NCBI RefSeq assembly: GCF_011927795.1
Contig: NZ_JAATJJ010000001.1
Location: 2,233,062 to 2,297,061, forward strand
Length of the DNA: 64,000 nucleotides
DNA from: Saonia flava
Lineage (GTDB): Bacteria > Bacteroidota > Bacteroidia > Flavobacteriales > Flavobacteriaceae
Direction of reading: 5' to 3'
Below are positions 1 to 8,905 of the stretch, one piece after another. Position 1 is the stretch's first letter, and each line of letters begins with the position of its first letter. Position numbers and translations under genes: made by a program. The notes beneath the pieces were generated by a model. It was not told the origin of the DNA. It made no database searches and was given only the letters and a program-made list of their open reading frames with translations.

Positions 1-647
1 CTCAAAAAATAGGGGTTTTTAAGGGCAGAACTTTGGATGAATTAATTGCCAACATAGAGAACAAAGCAAATGATGCCATAGCGGGCTTTAAGGAGTTGGA
101 AATAGAAGAAGCGCAAACACGCTTTAAAAGATCCGTTAGCAAGGAAAAAGTACTAGAAGAAAAGTTTGGGGTGTCCATGACAGTTCCATCAATATACAAA
201 GTAGGTAAGCAGGAGGATAATTTTGTGTGGATGGACAGACAAATACCAAAAGGACATATGAATATTATTGTTTACTCAATGCCCGAAGATAGTTTTAACA
301 CAGATTCTACCTTTGTCAAGGATATTATTAAAATGAGGGATTCCATAGGCGAGAAATATGTTCCTGGACCCGATATGCCCGGAAAAGTAACATATATGAT
401 TACCGAGAAAGCTTTTGCCCCCGCTGTTTTTCCTGCTGAGATAGGAGGAAAAAAGGCAGCTGAGGTTAGAGGTATTTGGGAAGTTAAAAACGATTTCATG
501 GCAGGGCCTTTTTTAACGTACATCATCAATGATGAAGCAAATAAGAGAAAGTTGGTAGTAGAAGGGTTTACCTTTGCTCCAGCAACGGAAAAAAGAGATT
601 ATATGTTTGAGCTGGAGGCCATTCTAAAAACGCTTAAAATAGGCTAA
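1..647 (+). CDS. DUF4837-type protein, 5' end cut off by the window
   Basis: The frame is open from the first base, so this is the C-terminal ~215 residues of a longer protein; the family is usually a little over 300 residues. An internal TTG at 33 is only an apparent start. The pattern of short strands with conserved aromatic positions (FVWMDRQ near residue 65 of the visible part, then NIIVYSMPED) and the C-terminal ETTT-free, lysine-rich end resemble DUF4837 proteins of Bacteroidota, which are usually predicted lipoproteins of unknown role. The signal peptide would lie outside the window. It ends at a perfect bidirectional hairpin shared with the convergent OmpA-family gene. Family assignment is by recognition only; no function is claimed. 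Confidence 0.7.
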   Translation, partial: QKIGVFKGRTLDELIANIENKANDAIAGFKELEIEEAQTRFKRSVSKEKVLEEKFGVSMTVPSIYKVGKQEDNFVWMDRQIPKGHMNIIVYSMPEDSFNTDSTFVKDIIKMRDSIGEKYVPGPDMPGKVTYMITEKAFAPAVFPAEIGGKKAAEVRGIWEVKNDFMAGPFLTYIINDEANKRKLVVEGFTFAPATEKRDYMFELEAILKTLKIG

Positions 648-660
648 GAAACTATTGTAA

Positions 661-698
661 AAACAAAAGAGCCTCCTTTTAAGGAGGCTCTTTTGTTT
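661..698. terminator. Bidirectional hairpin terminator
   Basis: A perfect 18-bp inverted repeat (661-678 and 681-698) with a GC-rich core (GAGCCTCC/GGAGGCTC) flanked by A and T runs on both sides. It lies between the stop of the DUF4837-type gene and the stop of the convergent OmpA-family gene, so it can terminate transcription from both directions. Confidence 0.85.
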
Positions 699-716
699 AT
701 GCTATATTCACAGGAA

Positions 717-3038
717 TCACATTTTTACAATGATAAACTCTGAACGTCTGTTTTGTTTATGCTTCTCTCTACTGCAAGGCACCCCATCGTCGCACTCGTT
801 TAGGAGACGTTCTTCTCCATATCCAATGGCACTTTCAATTCTATCTGACGATATGCCTTTTTGTATTAAGTAGTCCCTTGAGGATTTAGCCCTCTTGTCC
901 GAGAGGTATTTATTATATGCGCTGTCACCGTAGGAATCTGTATGGGACTCAATTTTAATCACCATATCCTGGTGTTCGTTCATTACATCAACTAATTTAT
1001 CAAGCTCTATGGCAGCATCTTTTCTAATATTGAACTTATCAAAATTAAAGAAAATCATATCTGTCTTAAGTTTTTTGATGCCTTCCTCCACTAGAATAAG
1101 TTCTTTTAATTTTCTTAATGTAAGATCTACATTTACGACTTCATTTTGTCTTGTACTTACATCAATTTCCTCATCATCATAACCTTCTTTTTTAGTGGCT
1201 ATGGTATATTTAGTATTTCCATTAAGGTCCTCAAAAATAAAGCTGCCGTTATCTTCTACTATTATTTCCTTTAGTTTGATATTGTTTTCATCCAACAATG
1301 TCACCATGGCTTTTGGCATAACATCCCCAGTAATAAGCTCTGTAACAACACCCGCAATTGCATTTTCTTCAATCTCTTCAGGAATTAAACGTTTAAAGGA
1401 ATAAATATCATCATCCCCTTTGCCACCAGCTCTGTTTGATGCAAAAAACCCTTTTTGGGTCTTTTCATCCACTATGTATGAGAAATCATCTTTAACTCCA
1501 TTTACGGGAGCCCCAATGTTTTTTAATTCTTTAAAACCATTTTCTTTATCCAGTGTTACTTCAAAAATATCTAAACCACCTAACCCAGGATGGCCATTGG
1601 AAGAAAAATAAAGCTTCTCATTATTGATGAATGGAAACATCTCTCTTCTTTCTGTATTTACCTTAGGCCCAAGATTTTTGGGTTCGGAAAACAGCCCATC
1701 CTCCAACACATCAACCACAAAAATATCTGTCATGCCTATGCTTCCGGGCATATCGGAAACAAAATAAAGCTTTTTTCCATCTGGGCTTAGAGCGGGATGG
1801 CCTGTAGAATATTCATCACTGTTGAATGGTACTTCAACGGCCTCTAACCATTCCCCATTCAACTTTTTTGACATGTATATTTTAAGGTTGTTGACCCCCT
1901 TTTTGTCTCTTTTCAGCTTCTTTTTATAATTGTTTCTGGTAAAATACATGGTTTTGTTATCGGGGGAAAAGGTAACAGAAGCCTCATGATACTTTGTATT
2001 TATTTTTCTTGAAAACTTAATTGCATTTCTAAGTTCGTAAGATTCTTTATTAAGTTTTGCAGTATAAAGGTCTAAATAGGGCTGCTGGTTTTGCTTATAT
2101 AAATTAGTACTATAAACAGAACTATCTTTAGAAGAAGTAAAAACAACTTCATCTTCATTATAAAACATTGGTGAAAACTCAGCGTATCTAGAGTTTATGG
2201 CCAAATTTTTTATTTCATACAAATCAGCTTGGTTCATGATGTTGTCTAAAACCACTACTCGCTCTTTTTTGCTCACACCTCTTTTGGTTTTACCATTTGT
2301 TTTTGGCATTTTATCGTAGAGTTTCATCAATCTTTTGGCTCTACCATATTTACCAGCACCTTTTAGTGTATGGGCATATTTAAAAATAACATCTGCGGAA
2401 AGACTGTCTTCATATTTTTCAAAAAGTATATTGTACCAATAGTAGGCTCTTTCCATATTGGTATTAAAATAGTGGGCATCACCAGCTTTTTTAAGAATAT
2501 CTATGGTTTGGAATTCTTTGTTACCGTACAAGGCTTGTTCATAGAGTTCTGCTGCCTCTTCATACCACATTTTATTAAAATAGTCGTCTGCTCTTTTAAT
2601 TAATTTATTGTTTGGGGATTTTTCTTTCGTCTGAAAATAAGAATTGTCATTTTCAACAATCATTACCCATAGATTTTTGTGGTATGTGCCATTTAGCTTT
2701 GTCTCACAAGCTTTATATGCATCATCCCAATTTATATGGCGGTCTATATATAAATAATGGAGATTGTTGTTGGAGTTAAAGAGATACTTCGCATCAATGC
2801 CTTTTTTTCGAAGTGATTTCACCTCTTTTTTAAGGTAAGCTTTATTTTTATAAACGTTGGAAATGATATAATAACCATTCTCAACATTGTCCAAGTTTGT
2901 AAATGTTCTGCTTTTTATGCTTTCTTTTTTGTCACCAAATGGAATAGTTTTCGTTTCAACGGGACCTAATTTATTGTGAGCACCCGCAAACAGACAAAAT
3001 GAGAATAAAAAAATAAAGACCTTAATAGGTATTTTCAT
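717..3038 (-). CDS. PorE-like envelope protein: SPOR-like, TPR, beta-propeller, CRD and OmpA domains
   Basis: I place the start at the ATG at 3038 because it begins a good signal peptide (MKIPIKVFIFLFSFCLFAGA); a longer reading from 3131 adds 31 residues that mask it. Domains of the 773-residue product, in order: a SPOR-like segment around 55-130 (GYYIISNVY, then alternating strand/helix), TPR-like helices about 145-240, PD40/WD40-type propeller blades about 285-560 (SPDNKTMYFTR, SPDGKKLYFVSDMPG), a carboxypeptidase-regulatory-like Ig fold about 570-650, and an OmpA C-terminal peptidoglycan-binding domain (SHTDSYGDS, LSDKRA, YGEERL, NRRSEF). TPR-propeller-CRD-OmpA is the architecture described for PorE of the type IX secretion system, so an outer-membrane/periplasmic anchor to peptidoglycan is likely. 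Many paralogues with this layout exist in Flavobacteriia, so T9SS membership is inference. It is transcribed towards the terminator at 661-698. Confidence 0.85.
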   Translation of the reverse strand: MKIPIKVFIFLFSFCLFAGAHNKLGPVETKTIPFGDKKESIKSRTFTNLDNVENGYYIISNVYKNKAYLKKEVKSLRKKGIDAKYLFNSNNNLHYLYIDRHINWDDAYKACETKLNGTYHKNLWVMIVENDNSYFQTKEKSPNNKLIKRADDYFNKMWYEEAAELYEQALYGNKEFQTIDILKKAGDAHYFNTNMERAYYWYNILFEKYEDSLSADVIFKYAHTLKGAGKYGRAKRLMKLYDKMPKTNGKTKRGVSKKERVVVLDNIMNQADLYEIKNLAINSRYAEFSPMFYNEDEVVFTSSKDSSVYSTNLYKQNQQPYLDLYTAKLNKESYELRNAIKFSRKINTKYHEASVTFSPDNKTMYFTRNNYKKKLKRDKKGVNNLKIYMSKKLNGEWLEAVEVPFNSDEYSTGHPALSPDGKKLYFVSDMPGSIGMTDIFVVDVLEDGLFSEPKNLGPKVNTERREMFPFINNEKLYFSSNGHPGLGGLDIFEVTLDKENGFKELKNIGAPVNGVKDDFSYIVDEKTQKGFFASNRAGGKGDDDIYSFKRLIPEEIEENAIAGVVTELITGDVMPKAMVTLLDENNIKLKEIIVEDNGSFIFEDLNGNTKYTIATKKEGYDDEEIDVSTRQNEVVNVDLTLRKLKELILVEEGIKKLKTDMIFFNFDKFNIRKDAAIELDKLVDVMNEHQDMVIKIESHTDSYGDSAYNKYLSDKRAKSSRDYLIQKGISSDRIESAIGYGEERLLNECDDGVPCSREKHKQNRRSEFIIVKM

Positions 3039-3128
3039 GCGTTTTATATTTATAAAAACACCACTATCATCATCAATTTGGGTTTCTTTTAGATATGCAC
3101 AGCACATAGTCGTGCCAATTTCAATTTT

Positions 3129-3136
3129 CAAATTTA
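3129..3136 (-). promoter_or_regulatory. Candidate -7 element for the PorE-like gene
   Basis: TAAATTTG on the minus strand fits the Bacteroidota -7 consensus TAnnTTTG and would give a leader of about 80-90 nt before the start at 3038. No convincing -33 element is visible, and an AT-rich genome produces this 8-mer by chance. Confidence 0.35.
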
Positions 3137-3287
3137 GAGGCTCTTGTCTAGGAATTGTAGTTTTTGTTGTGAAAGTCTTGTTTTGTGTCGTAAACTAGGA
3201 AAATATGTAGTTTATCGATAAGGCTATATATACGTTGACAATAGAAGAAGGGTGTTTTTGGGAAGTTTTAAAGAAAACAAATAAAAC

Positions 3288-3321
3288 AAAAAGCCCATCA
3301 CTTAAAAATGATGGGCTTTTT
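3288..3321 (-). terminator. Rho-independent terminator of tatA
   Basis: A perfect 13-bp inverted repeat (3288-3300 and 3309-3321; core AAAGCCCATCA/TGATGGGCTTT) with an 8-nt loop, located 25 bp past the tatA stop. T-rich sequence follows the stem on the minus strand. Confidence 0.85.
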
Positions 3322-3345
3322 ATTATTCAAAAAAATATGAAATTA

Positions 3346-3534
3346 TTAATCTTCTTTTTTTTCTTCAAGTTTTTCTTCTTCCTTAGAAGCATCCTTGAAT
3401 TCTTTGATTCCGCTTCCTAGACCTCTCATTAGCTCTGGAATTTTTTTGCCGCCAAACAACAATAATATAACCATAACGATAATCGCTATTTGCCATGGGC
3501 CTATCATTCCTAAAAAAATATGTGATGATATCAT
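3346..3534 (-). CDS. tatA: Twin-arginine translocase subunit TatA/TatE
   Basis: A 62-residue protein with the TatA layout: a short N-terminal membrane helix (about 8-26, GPWQIAIIVMVILLLFGGKK), the FGxKKIPEL hinge, an amphipathic helix (MRGLGSGIKEFKDA) and an acidic/lysine-rich tail ending EEKKED. It forms the pore-like component of the Tat system, which exports folded proteins across the inner membrane with TatC; tatC is not in this window. It is a single-gene unit divergent from the M23 peptidase gene, with its own -7 element and terminator. The family assignment is secure; whether it is TatA or TatE in role cannot be told from sequence. Confidence 0.95.
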   Translation of the reverse strand: MISSHIFLGMIGPWQIAIIVMVILLLFGGKKIPELMRGLGSGIKEFKDASKEEEKLEEKKED

Positions 3535-3557
3535 AATAATCAGATTTTAACTAATAA

Positions 3558-3565
3558 CAAATGTA
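3558..3565 (-). promoter_or_regulatory. Candidate -7 promoter element of tatA
   Basis: TACATTTG on the minus strand matches TAnnTTTG and lies 23 bp upstream of the tatA ATG, a suitable distance for a short leader. It is part of the divergent tatA/M23 intergenic region. Confidence 0.5.
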
Positions 3566-3703
3566 ACAAATAAAGGTGTAAGAATATAGTTAATATTAAT
3601 GTTACACAATATTTTTAATTGCAAGATACCCTATTTGGTTTTCCAATACAGTTAAGGATTATATAAATTAGTAATCACTTTCGCTAAAATTCAATAGTAA
3701 CCT

Positions 3704-3711
3704 TATATTTG
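3704..3711 (+). promoter_or_regulatory. -7 promoter element of the M23 peptidase gene
   Basis: TATATTTG matches TAnnTTTG and ends only 6 nt before the ATG at 3718. A TTTC at 3679-3682 could serve as the -33 element (21-bp spacer). The transcript would start at or next to the start codon, and the motif overlaps the alternative GTG start at 3709, which argues for the ATG. Confidence 0.6.
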
Positions 3712-3717
3712 TGTTCT

Positions 3718-4587
3718 ATGGCCAAAAAAGAAAAAAAGGGGACAGAAATCAAGAAAAAGCTCTTGCACAAGTACCGTTTGGTGATTCTTAACGAGAGCAC
3801 TTTTGAAGAAAAAATCTCCTTTAAGTTAAGCCGACTCAATGTTTTTGTCACAGGAACTTTACTAATGATTGTTTTAATAGGCCTAACCACACTATTGATT
3901 GCTTTCACTCCCTTAAGAGAGTATATTCCGGGGTATTCTTCTACACAATTAAAGAGACAGGCTACGGAGCTAACTTATAAAACAGATTCTTTGGTCAACG
4001 TTTTAAATTATACCAATAGGTACTTAGACAATGTTAGAATGGTTTTAAGGGGAGATGTGGCCAATAATGAAATTAATAGAGATTCTCTTTTTGAACAATT
4101 TAAAATAGACCCATCCACAGTTAATTTAACCCCAATTAAGGAAGATTCCTTATTGAGGGCCCAAGTAGCTTTAGAGGATAAATATAATTTGTTTGAAAGA
4201 GATGTAAACGATGTACACATTGTTCTGTTCCCGCCAGTCTCAGGAATACTTTCTCAAGGATATGATCCAGAAAAAAAGCATTATGCCGTGGATATAGTTA
4301 CACAAAAGGATGCGCCGGTAAAAGCAACTGCCAGTGGAACAGTTATTTTTGCAGAATGGACCACAGAAACGGGTTACGTCATAATTTTAGAACACGCAGA
4401 GGGATTGTTATCCGTATATAAGCATAATGGCTCGTTAAACAAGGCCCAAGGTGATTTGGTCAGGGCAGGAGAAGTTATAGCTGTGGTAGGCAACACTGGC
4501 GAACTTACAACAGGGCCCCATTTACACTTTGAACTGTGGAGTAGAGGAAATCCTGAAAACCCAACGGATTATATCGATTTTAAATAA
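3718..4587 (+). CDS. M23 family metallopeptidase (LytM-type), inner-membrane anchored
   Basis: Zinc endopeptidase of the LytM/M23 family that cuts peptidoglycan cross-links in the periplasm. The 289-residue product has a lysine-rich cytoplasmic N terminus, one membrane helix at about 42-64, a helical periplasmic stretch to about 165 and a C-terminal LytM domain. The zinc ligands are visible: HYAVD (H188, D192) and HLH (H268, H270 in GPHLHFE), so it should be active, unlike the EnvC protein at 55203. The start at 3718 is chosen because the GTG three codons earlier lies inside the promoter motif. It is followed after 6 bp by the GH3 gene, so the two are probably one operon. Confidence 0.92.
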   Translation: MAKKEKKGTEIKKKLLHKYRLVILNESTFEEKISFKLSRLNVFVTGTLLMIVLIGLTTLLIAFTPLREYIPGYSSTQLKRQATELTYKTDSLVNVLNYTNRYLDNVRMVLRGDVANNEINRDSLFEQFKIDPSTVNLTPIKEDSLLRAQVALEDKYNLFERDVNDVHIVLFPPVSGILSQGYDPEKKHYAVDIVTQKDAPVKATASGTVIFAEWTTETGYVIILEHAEGLLSVYKHNGSLNKAQGDLVRAGEVIAVVGNTGELTTGPHLHFELWSRGNPENPTDYIDFK

Positions 4588-4593
4588 CTGGAT

Positions 4594-6093
4594 ATGTCCT
4601 TAAAGTCGCTCGCAGCAAAACAGTTTGCAAAAAAAATTGCAAGGAAAACCTCCAAATGGGTGGACAGTCCCATAGAAACCCAGGAAAAGGTATTCATGGA
4701 ACTTATTAATTCCGGCAAGGATACCTTGTTTGGGTCCGACCATCAATTTTCAAGAATTACAACCCACTTAGATTTTATAAAACATGTTCCGATAAGGGAT
4801 TATGAGGAATTAAAAAATTACGTGGAAAAAGTGGTGGCAGGAGAGGAGAACATTTTATGGCCAGGAAAGCCGATTTATTTTGCGAAAACTTCAGGAACTA
4901 CATCTGGGGCAAAATATATTCCAATAACCAAGAAGTCTATCAAAAATCAGGTTGAAGCCTCCAGAAATGCCATTCTAAATTATATTCACGAAACTGGAAA
5001 TTCTGATTTTGTTGATGGGAAAATGATTTTTTTGCAAGGCAGTCCAGAGCTTACAGAAAAGAACGGTGTGAAACTAGGAAGGCTATCGGGTATTTCGGCG
5101 CATTATGTGCCAAAATATCTTCAAAAAAACAGATTGCCCAGCTGGGAAACTAATTGTATTGAAGATTGGGAAACCAAAGTGGATTCTATAGTTGAAGAAA
5201 CCAAAAATCAAGACATGACCGTTATTGCAGGGATTCCTTCTTGGGTGCAAATGTATTTTGAAAAGCTGAATGTTAAGACCAATAAAAAAGTAGGCGAACT
5301 TTTTAAGAGCTTTACATTATTTATTTACGGAGGGGTCAACTATGAGCCCTATAGGTCCAAATTTGAAAACCTTATTGGAAGAAAAGTGGATAGTATAGAG
5401 CTTTTTCCGGCAAGTGAGGGTTTTTTTGCATATCAGAATTCCCAAGAGGAAAAGGGGATGCTCTTGTTGTTAAACTCAGGAATCTTCTATGAATTTGTAA
5501 AGGTAGATGAGTTCTTTAATGAAAACCCCAAGAGAATCACTATTAAGGATGTGGAGCTAGGAGTAAATTATGTGATGATAATCTCTACTAATGCGGGGCT
5601 ATGGGCGTACAATTTAGGAGATACCGTTCAGTTTATTTCTTTAAAGCCCTTTAAAATAATAGTTTCGGGCAGGATAAAGCATTTTATTTCTGCCTTTGGG
5701 GAACATGTCATTGCAAAAGAAGTGGAGGAAGCTATGCGACAAGCGATTGAAGCAACAGATGCAAGGGTAAATGAATTTACAGTCGCGCCTCAAATCAATC
5801 CAAAAGAGAATGAACTGCCCTATCATGAATGGCTAATTGAGTTTGAAAAAAAACCATCGGAAATGAAAAAGTTCATTGAGGTTTTAGACAAATCACTTCA
5901 AGAGCAGAATAGTTATTATTTTGATTTGATTGATGGAAAAATTCTTCAAACTTTAAAAATTACCCATATCAAAGTAGGAGGTTTTATAGAGTATATGAAG
6001 TCTATGGGAAAATTGGGAGGACAAAACAAAGTTCAACGTTTATCCAATGATCGAAAAGTTGCCGACGCTTTGATGCTTCAAAAAGAATCTTAA
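4594..6093 (+). CDS. GH3 auxin-responsive promoter family protein (acyl-adenylate-forming)
   Basis: A 499-residue member of the GH3 branch of the ANL adenylating enzymes. Visible signatures are the ATP/AMP-binding loop TSGTTSGAKYIP (residues 99-110), YGGVNYEPY, FPASEGFF, and GDTVQF with SGRIKHF leading to the C-terminal subdomain. Plant GH3 proteins conjugate amino acids to carboxylic-acid hormones after adenylation. Bacterial members are widespread in Bacteroidota, but their substrate is not established, so I infer only an ATP-dependent acyl-amide synthetase activity. It lies 6 bp after the M23 peptidase gene and 64 bp before the DUF6909-like gene, all on one strand. Length and motifs are complete. 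Confidence 0.9.
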   Translation: MSLKSLAAKQFAKKIARKTSKWVDSPIETQEKVFMELINSGKDTLFGSDHQFSRITTHLDFIKHVPIRDYEELKNYVEKVVAGEENILWPGKPIYFAKTSGTTSGAKYIPITKKSIKNQVEASRNAILNYIHETGNSDFVDGKMIFLQGSPELTEKNGVKLGRLSGISAHYVPKYLQKNRLPSWETNCIEDWETKVDSIVEETKNQDMTVIAGIPSWVQMYFEKLNVKTNKKVGELFKSFTLFIYGGVNYEPYRSKFENLIGRKVDSIELFPASEGFFAYQNSQEEKGMLLLLNSGIFYEFVKVDEFFNENPKRITIKDVELGVNYVMIISTNAGLWAYNLGDTVQFISLKPFKIIVSGRIKHFISAFGEHVIAKEVEEAMRQAIEATDARVNEFTVAPQINPKENELPYHEWLIEFEKKPSEMKKFIEVLDKSLQEQNSYYFDLIDGKILQTLKITHIKVGGFIEYMKSMGKLGGQNKVQRLSNDRKVADALMLQKES

Positions 6094-6157
6094 ACGTAGG
6101 ATATTTTATCCAATAACTTGGTAAGAAAAATATTAGATGTAATTTTACCGAGAAAAT

Positions 6158-7846
6158 ATGAGCAAAATAAAGAACACTACCCGAGCTCAAGAATCAACAA
6201 ATGCAATTGAGCGTTTGTACATTACTATGAGGCACTTGTTTAACCGTGGGTTTTACAAACCATCTGGTGTTTCAGGTGAAGCCTTAAGAAATGCATTGTT
6301 ACTTTTGCGCCCAGAGATTTATGGGACTGTTGCCGAAGAAAAAGCCGAACTTAATGGCCTTATCTATGTTCTTGAACGCCTACCAGAAGGAATAGAGGAG
6401 TGTAGATTTATAAATCTAACTTCTGATGAAGGATATAAAAAATCACATCTTAAACCTATCGTACCTGCTAAGAGAAGGAGAAATTGTTATCGAATAGATG
6501 ATGAGCAAATGAATATTGAAATTACAAGGGGGCGCTCAGATATTTATGACATTCTTACCCACCTTACCTTCCTCTTTATAGAATCAAAAAAGATTTGTGA
6601 TAGGGTATTGATAGAAGATACGGATAAAACCATACGGGATTGGCAAAAACTTGAAGAAGCTATAACAAAAGGAAAGCTTAGCCAAGACCAAAGAGAGGTT
6701 GCGTTGATACATACTGCAAATATTTTGGGCAGGTCTTTCGAGGAAACACTAGACATTTATGGTAAGCTTTCTTCTAAAGAAAATCCAGAAAGATTCCTAA
6801 AAATTGTCTATTGGTTGGGGAAACTTGCCGTTGAAGAGGAGACTACTGGTGAAAAAAGAACCATTGCCTTTAGCGCGCTGTTGAGGGAGCGTTTGGGACA
6901 TCATATCCATGGGGAAAGATGGGCGAATAAAATAAAAGAAACCCTTGTTAAATATGATTTGTTAGAAAGACCTATTCACATTATAAGCGCAAATATGCAT
7001 AGTGTAATGAATAGTTTATTTGCAAAAAGAGCGCTATCAAAAGAGTTCCCAAATACGGATTCCTTAGAAATTTATGAAACTCTTAGTAACTCTGAAAATG
7101 TTGTTTTAAGAACCAAAGTAGAAGAAATTGCCACAAAAAATGGAATGATTTCCATAAATGACACTTCTGGAACTAATATAGACGTGCAGATTTTTGATAT
7201 GGCTAAACTGGGAAAGGATACCTGCTGTTATGAAATTGACAAGGAAATACCAAATGACAAAAAACCTGTTATCTTTGTAATGGACTATGCTTTTGGGGAA
7301 CAGGCTTATGAGACCATAGATGAGTTTTTAAAGCCATATTTTGTTAAAAAGAGCCCGAAGAGGTTTTTAAATATAAACTCTATTTCCATTATGGGAAAAG
7401 CTGGTATTTTGGAAGGGGGAAAAGGAGATCTTATGATTCCTTCTGCACATATTTTTGAGGGAACGGCGGATAACTACCCTTTTGAAAATGCATTGTGCGC
7501 GGAAGATTTTAAAGGATATGGATTAAATGTATATGAAGGAGCCATGGTAACTGTTTTAGGAACATCTCTCCAGAACAAGGATATTTTAAAGTTTTTTCAT
7601 GATTCCACATGGAATGTGATTGGTCTGGAAATGGAGGGAGTGCATTATCAAAAAGCGATACAGTCGGCGTCAAAAATAAGAAAAAGCATTAGGGAGGATA
7701 TAACAATTAGATATGCCTACTATGCATCGGATAACCCTTTGGAAACGGGAAGTACTTTAGCATCGGGAGGTTTAGGCGCAACAGGCGTAAAACCCACCTA
7801 TTTAATTACAGATAAGATTTTAACTCAGATATTCAATACTAAATAA
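6158..7846 (+). CDS. DUF6909-like protein with a nucleoside-phosphorylase-like C-terminal half
   Basis: A 562-residue soluble protein with no signal peptide or membrane helix. The N-terminal ~270 residues are helical and I do not recognise them (arginine/lysine-rich, for example AKRRRNCYR). The C-terminal half has features of the PNP/UDP phosphorylase fold: a glycine motif with GDLMIPSAH (around residue 425), an acidic nucleoside-site-like segment GLEMEGVHY (about 488-496), and a YASDNP strand-loop (about 524) followed by a glycine-rich TGSTLASGGLGATG. By analogy with that fold it might bind a nucleoside or nucleotide, but this is inference from motif shape. The name DUF6909 is from memory. 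It is immediately followed by the Wzz-like gene (stop TAA abuts ATG), so the two are co-transcribed. Confidence 0.75.
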   Translation: MSKIKNTTRAQESTNAIERLYITMRHLFNRGFYKPSGVSGEALRNALLLLRPEIYGTVAEEKAELNGLIYVLERLPEGIEECRFINLTSDEGYKKSHLKPIVPAKRRRNCYRIDDEQMNIEITRGRSDIYDILTHLTFLFIESKKICDRVLIEDTDKTIRDWQKLEEAITKGKLSQDQREVALIHTANILGRSFEETLDIYGKLSSKENPERFLKIVYWLGKLAVEEETTGEKRTIAFSALLRERLGHHIHGERWANKIKETLVKYDLLERPIHIISANMHSVMNSLFAKRALSKEFPNTDSLEIYETLSNSENVVLRTKVEEIATKNGMISINDTSGTNIDVQIFDMAKLGKDTCCYEIDKEIPNDKKPVIFVMDYAFGEQAYETIDEFLKPYFVKKSPKRFLNINSISIMGKAGILEGGKGDLMIPSAHIFEGTADNYPFENALCAEDFKGYGLNVYEGAMVTVLGTSLQNKDILKFFHDSTWNVIGLEMEGVHYQKAIQSASKIRKSIREDITIRYAYYASDNPLETGSTLASGGLGATGVKPTYLITDKILTQIFNTK

Positions 7847-8905
7847 ATGGCAAAACAAGTTCAACCAAACACACCACAAACCTCTGATGAAATAGACTTA
7901 GGGCAGTTATTTCAACTTATAGGTAATGGCTTTAAAAAGTTTTTCAATTTTATAGGAAGTATCTTTAAAGGCATATTTCATATAATAATTCTTTTTCTTC
8001 TATTTATTCAAAAACACTTTATAAAGTTTGCCATAGCAGGACTGCTAGGTCTTATTTTAGGGATTTATTTGGACATGAATAAAGAACCGAAGTATTTATC
8101 CACTATGGTGGTAGAGCCAAATTTTAATAGTGTACAGCAACTATATAATAACATTCATTTTTATAATGAATTAGCTGAGGCGGAAGACTCTGTTACTTTG
8201 GCAGAAGCTTTAAATATATCTATTAAGGAAGCTGCGTTTATTAATGAGTTTGAGGTTGAATCCTATTCTGATGAAAACCAAAAGGTGCAGCTTTTTGATA
8301 GGTTTGTAAAGAGTTTGGATACAACCACACAAAAGGTAATAGACATTGAAAATTATTTAAAAAATTTTAATTCTTTAGATGCTCGTTTTCATACAATCTC
8401 TGTTAAAGCAACAAACAATGCTGTTGCAAAAAAAATTCAATCTTCTATAATAAATTCTATTTCGAGAAACGAATATTTTCAATTGCAACAAAGTATAAAT
8501 GATAAAAATATATCCTTGCAAGACAGTTTATATAAAAAACAATTGGTCGAAATAGACTCACTACAGGGCTTATATAAACGGGTCATGGAAAAAGAGGCAG
8601 AAAAGCCTGCGCAAGGAACAAATATTAGTCTTGGTGAGAGTGGAAATCAAGACAATAGGGAATTGGCATTAATTAATCAGATGGACAAATTAAAACAAAG
8701 CCTTGTTTTATTAAATGAGGAAAGAGCCAACAAATCTAGCATACTTAATGTAATATCAGATTTTCCTAGAAGAGGAGTAGAGTTAAAGGGCATTTGGAAT
8801 AGTTATAAGTTTTGGGCGCCTGTGGGCTTTATGGGACTGCTATTTTTAATATTAGGCCTTGTGTCATTAAATAGTTATTTAATAAAATATAAGAAAAATT
8901 CATAA
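7847..8905 (+). CDS. Wzz-like polysaccharide co-polymerase / chain-length determinant protein
   Basis: A 352-residue two-helix membrane protein: N-terminal amphipathic/hydrophobic stretch (27-55), first true membrane helix about 58-76, a periplasmic domain of about 240 residues rich in helix and coiled-coil-forming sequence, and a second helix near 322-345 preceded by GVELKGIW. This topology is that of Wzz/polysaccharide co-polymerases, which control glycan chain length together with a Wzy polymerase. It lacks the cytoplasmic tyrosine kinase domain of BY-kinase types. Its ATG follows the upstream stop codon directly, so it may be translationally coupled. It marks the left edge of the polysaccharide region. 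Weak sequence identity to classical Wzz makes the function probable, not proven. Confidence 0.65.
   Translation: MAKQVQPNTPQTSDEIDLGQLFQLIGNGFKKFFNFIGSIFKGIFHIIILFLLFIQKHFIKFAIAGLLGLILGIYLDMNKEPKYLSTMVVEPNFNSVQQLYNNIHFYNELAEAEDSVTLAEALNISIKEAAFINEFEVESYSDENQKVQLFDRFVKSLDTTTQKVIDIENYLKNFNSLDARFHTISVKATNNAVAKKIQSSIINSISRNEYFQLQQSINDKNISLQDSLYKKQLVEIDSLQGLYKRVMEKEAEKPAQGTNISLGESGNQDNRELALINQMDKLKQSLVLLNEERANKSSILNVISDFPRRGVELKGIWNSYKFWAPVGFMGLLFLILGLVSLNSYLIKYKKNS

Larger units (their letters stand above)
3039..3345. other. Intergenic region between the PorE-like gene and tatA
   Basis: About 300 bp without a supportable gene. It holds the promoter candidate of the PorE-like gene near 3130 and the terminator of tatA at 3288-3321. 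I see nothing else. Confidence 0.7.

Noticed and set aside
3038-3131. An N-terminal extension of the PorE-like protein to 804 residues
   Set aside because: The added 31 residues hide an ideal signal peptide that begins at the ATG at 3038, and the promoter motif at 3129-3136 overlaps the upstream start.
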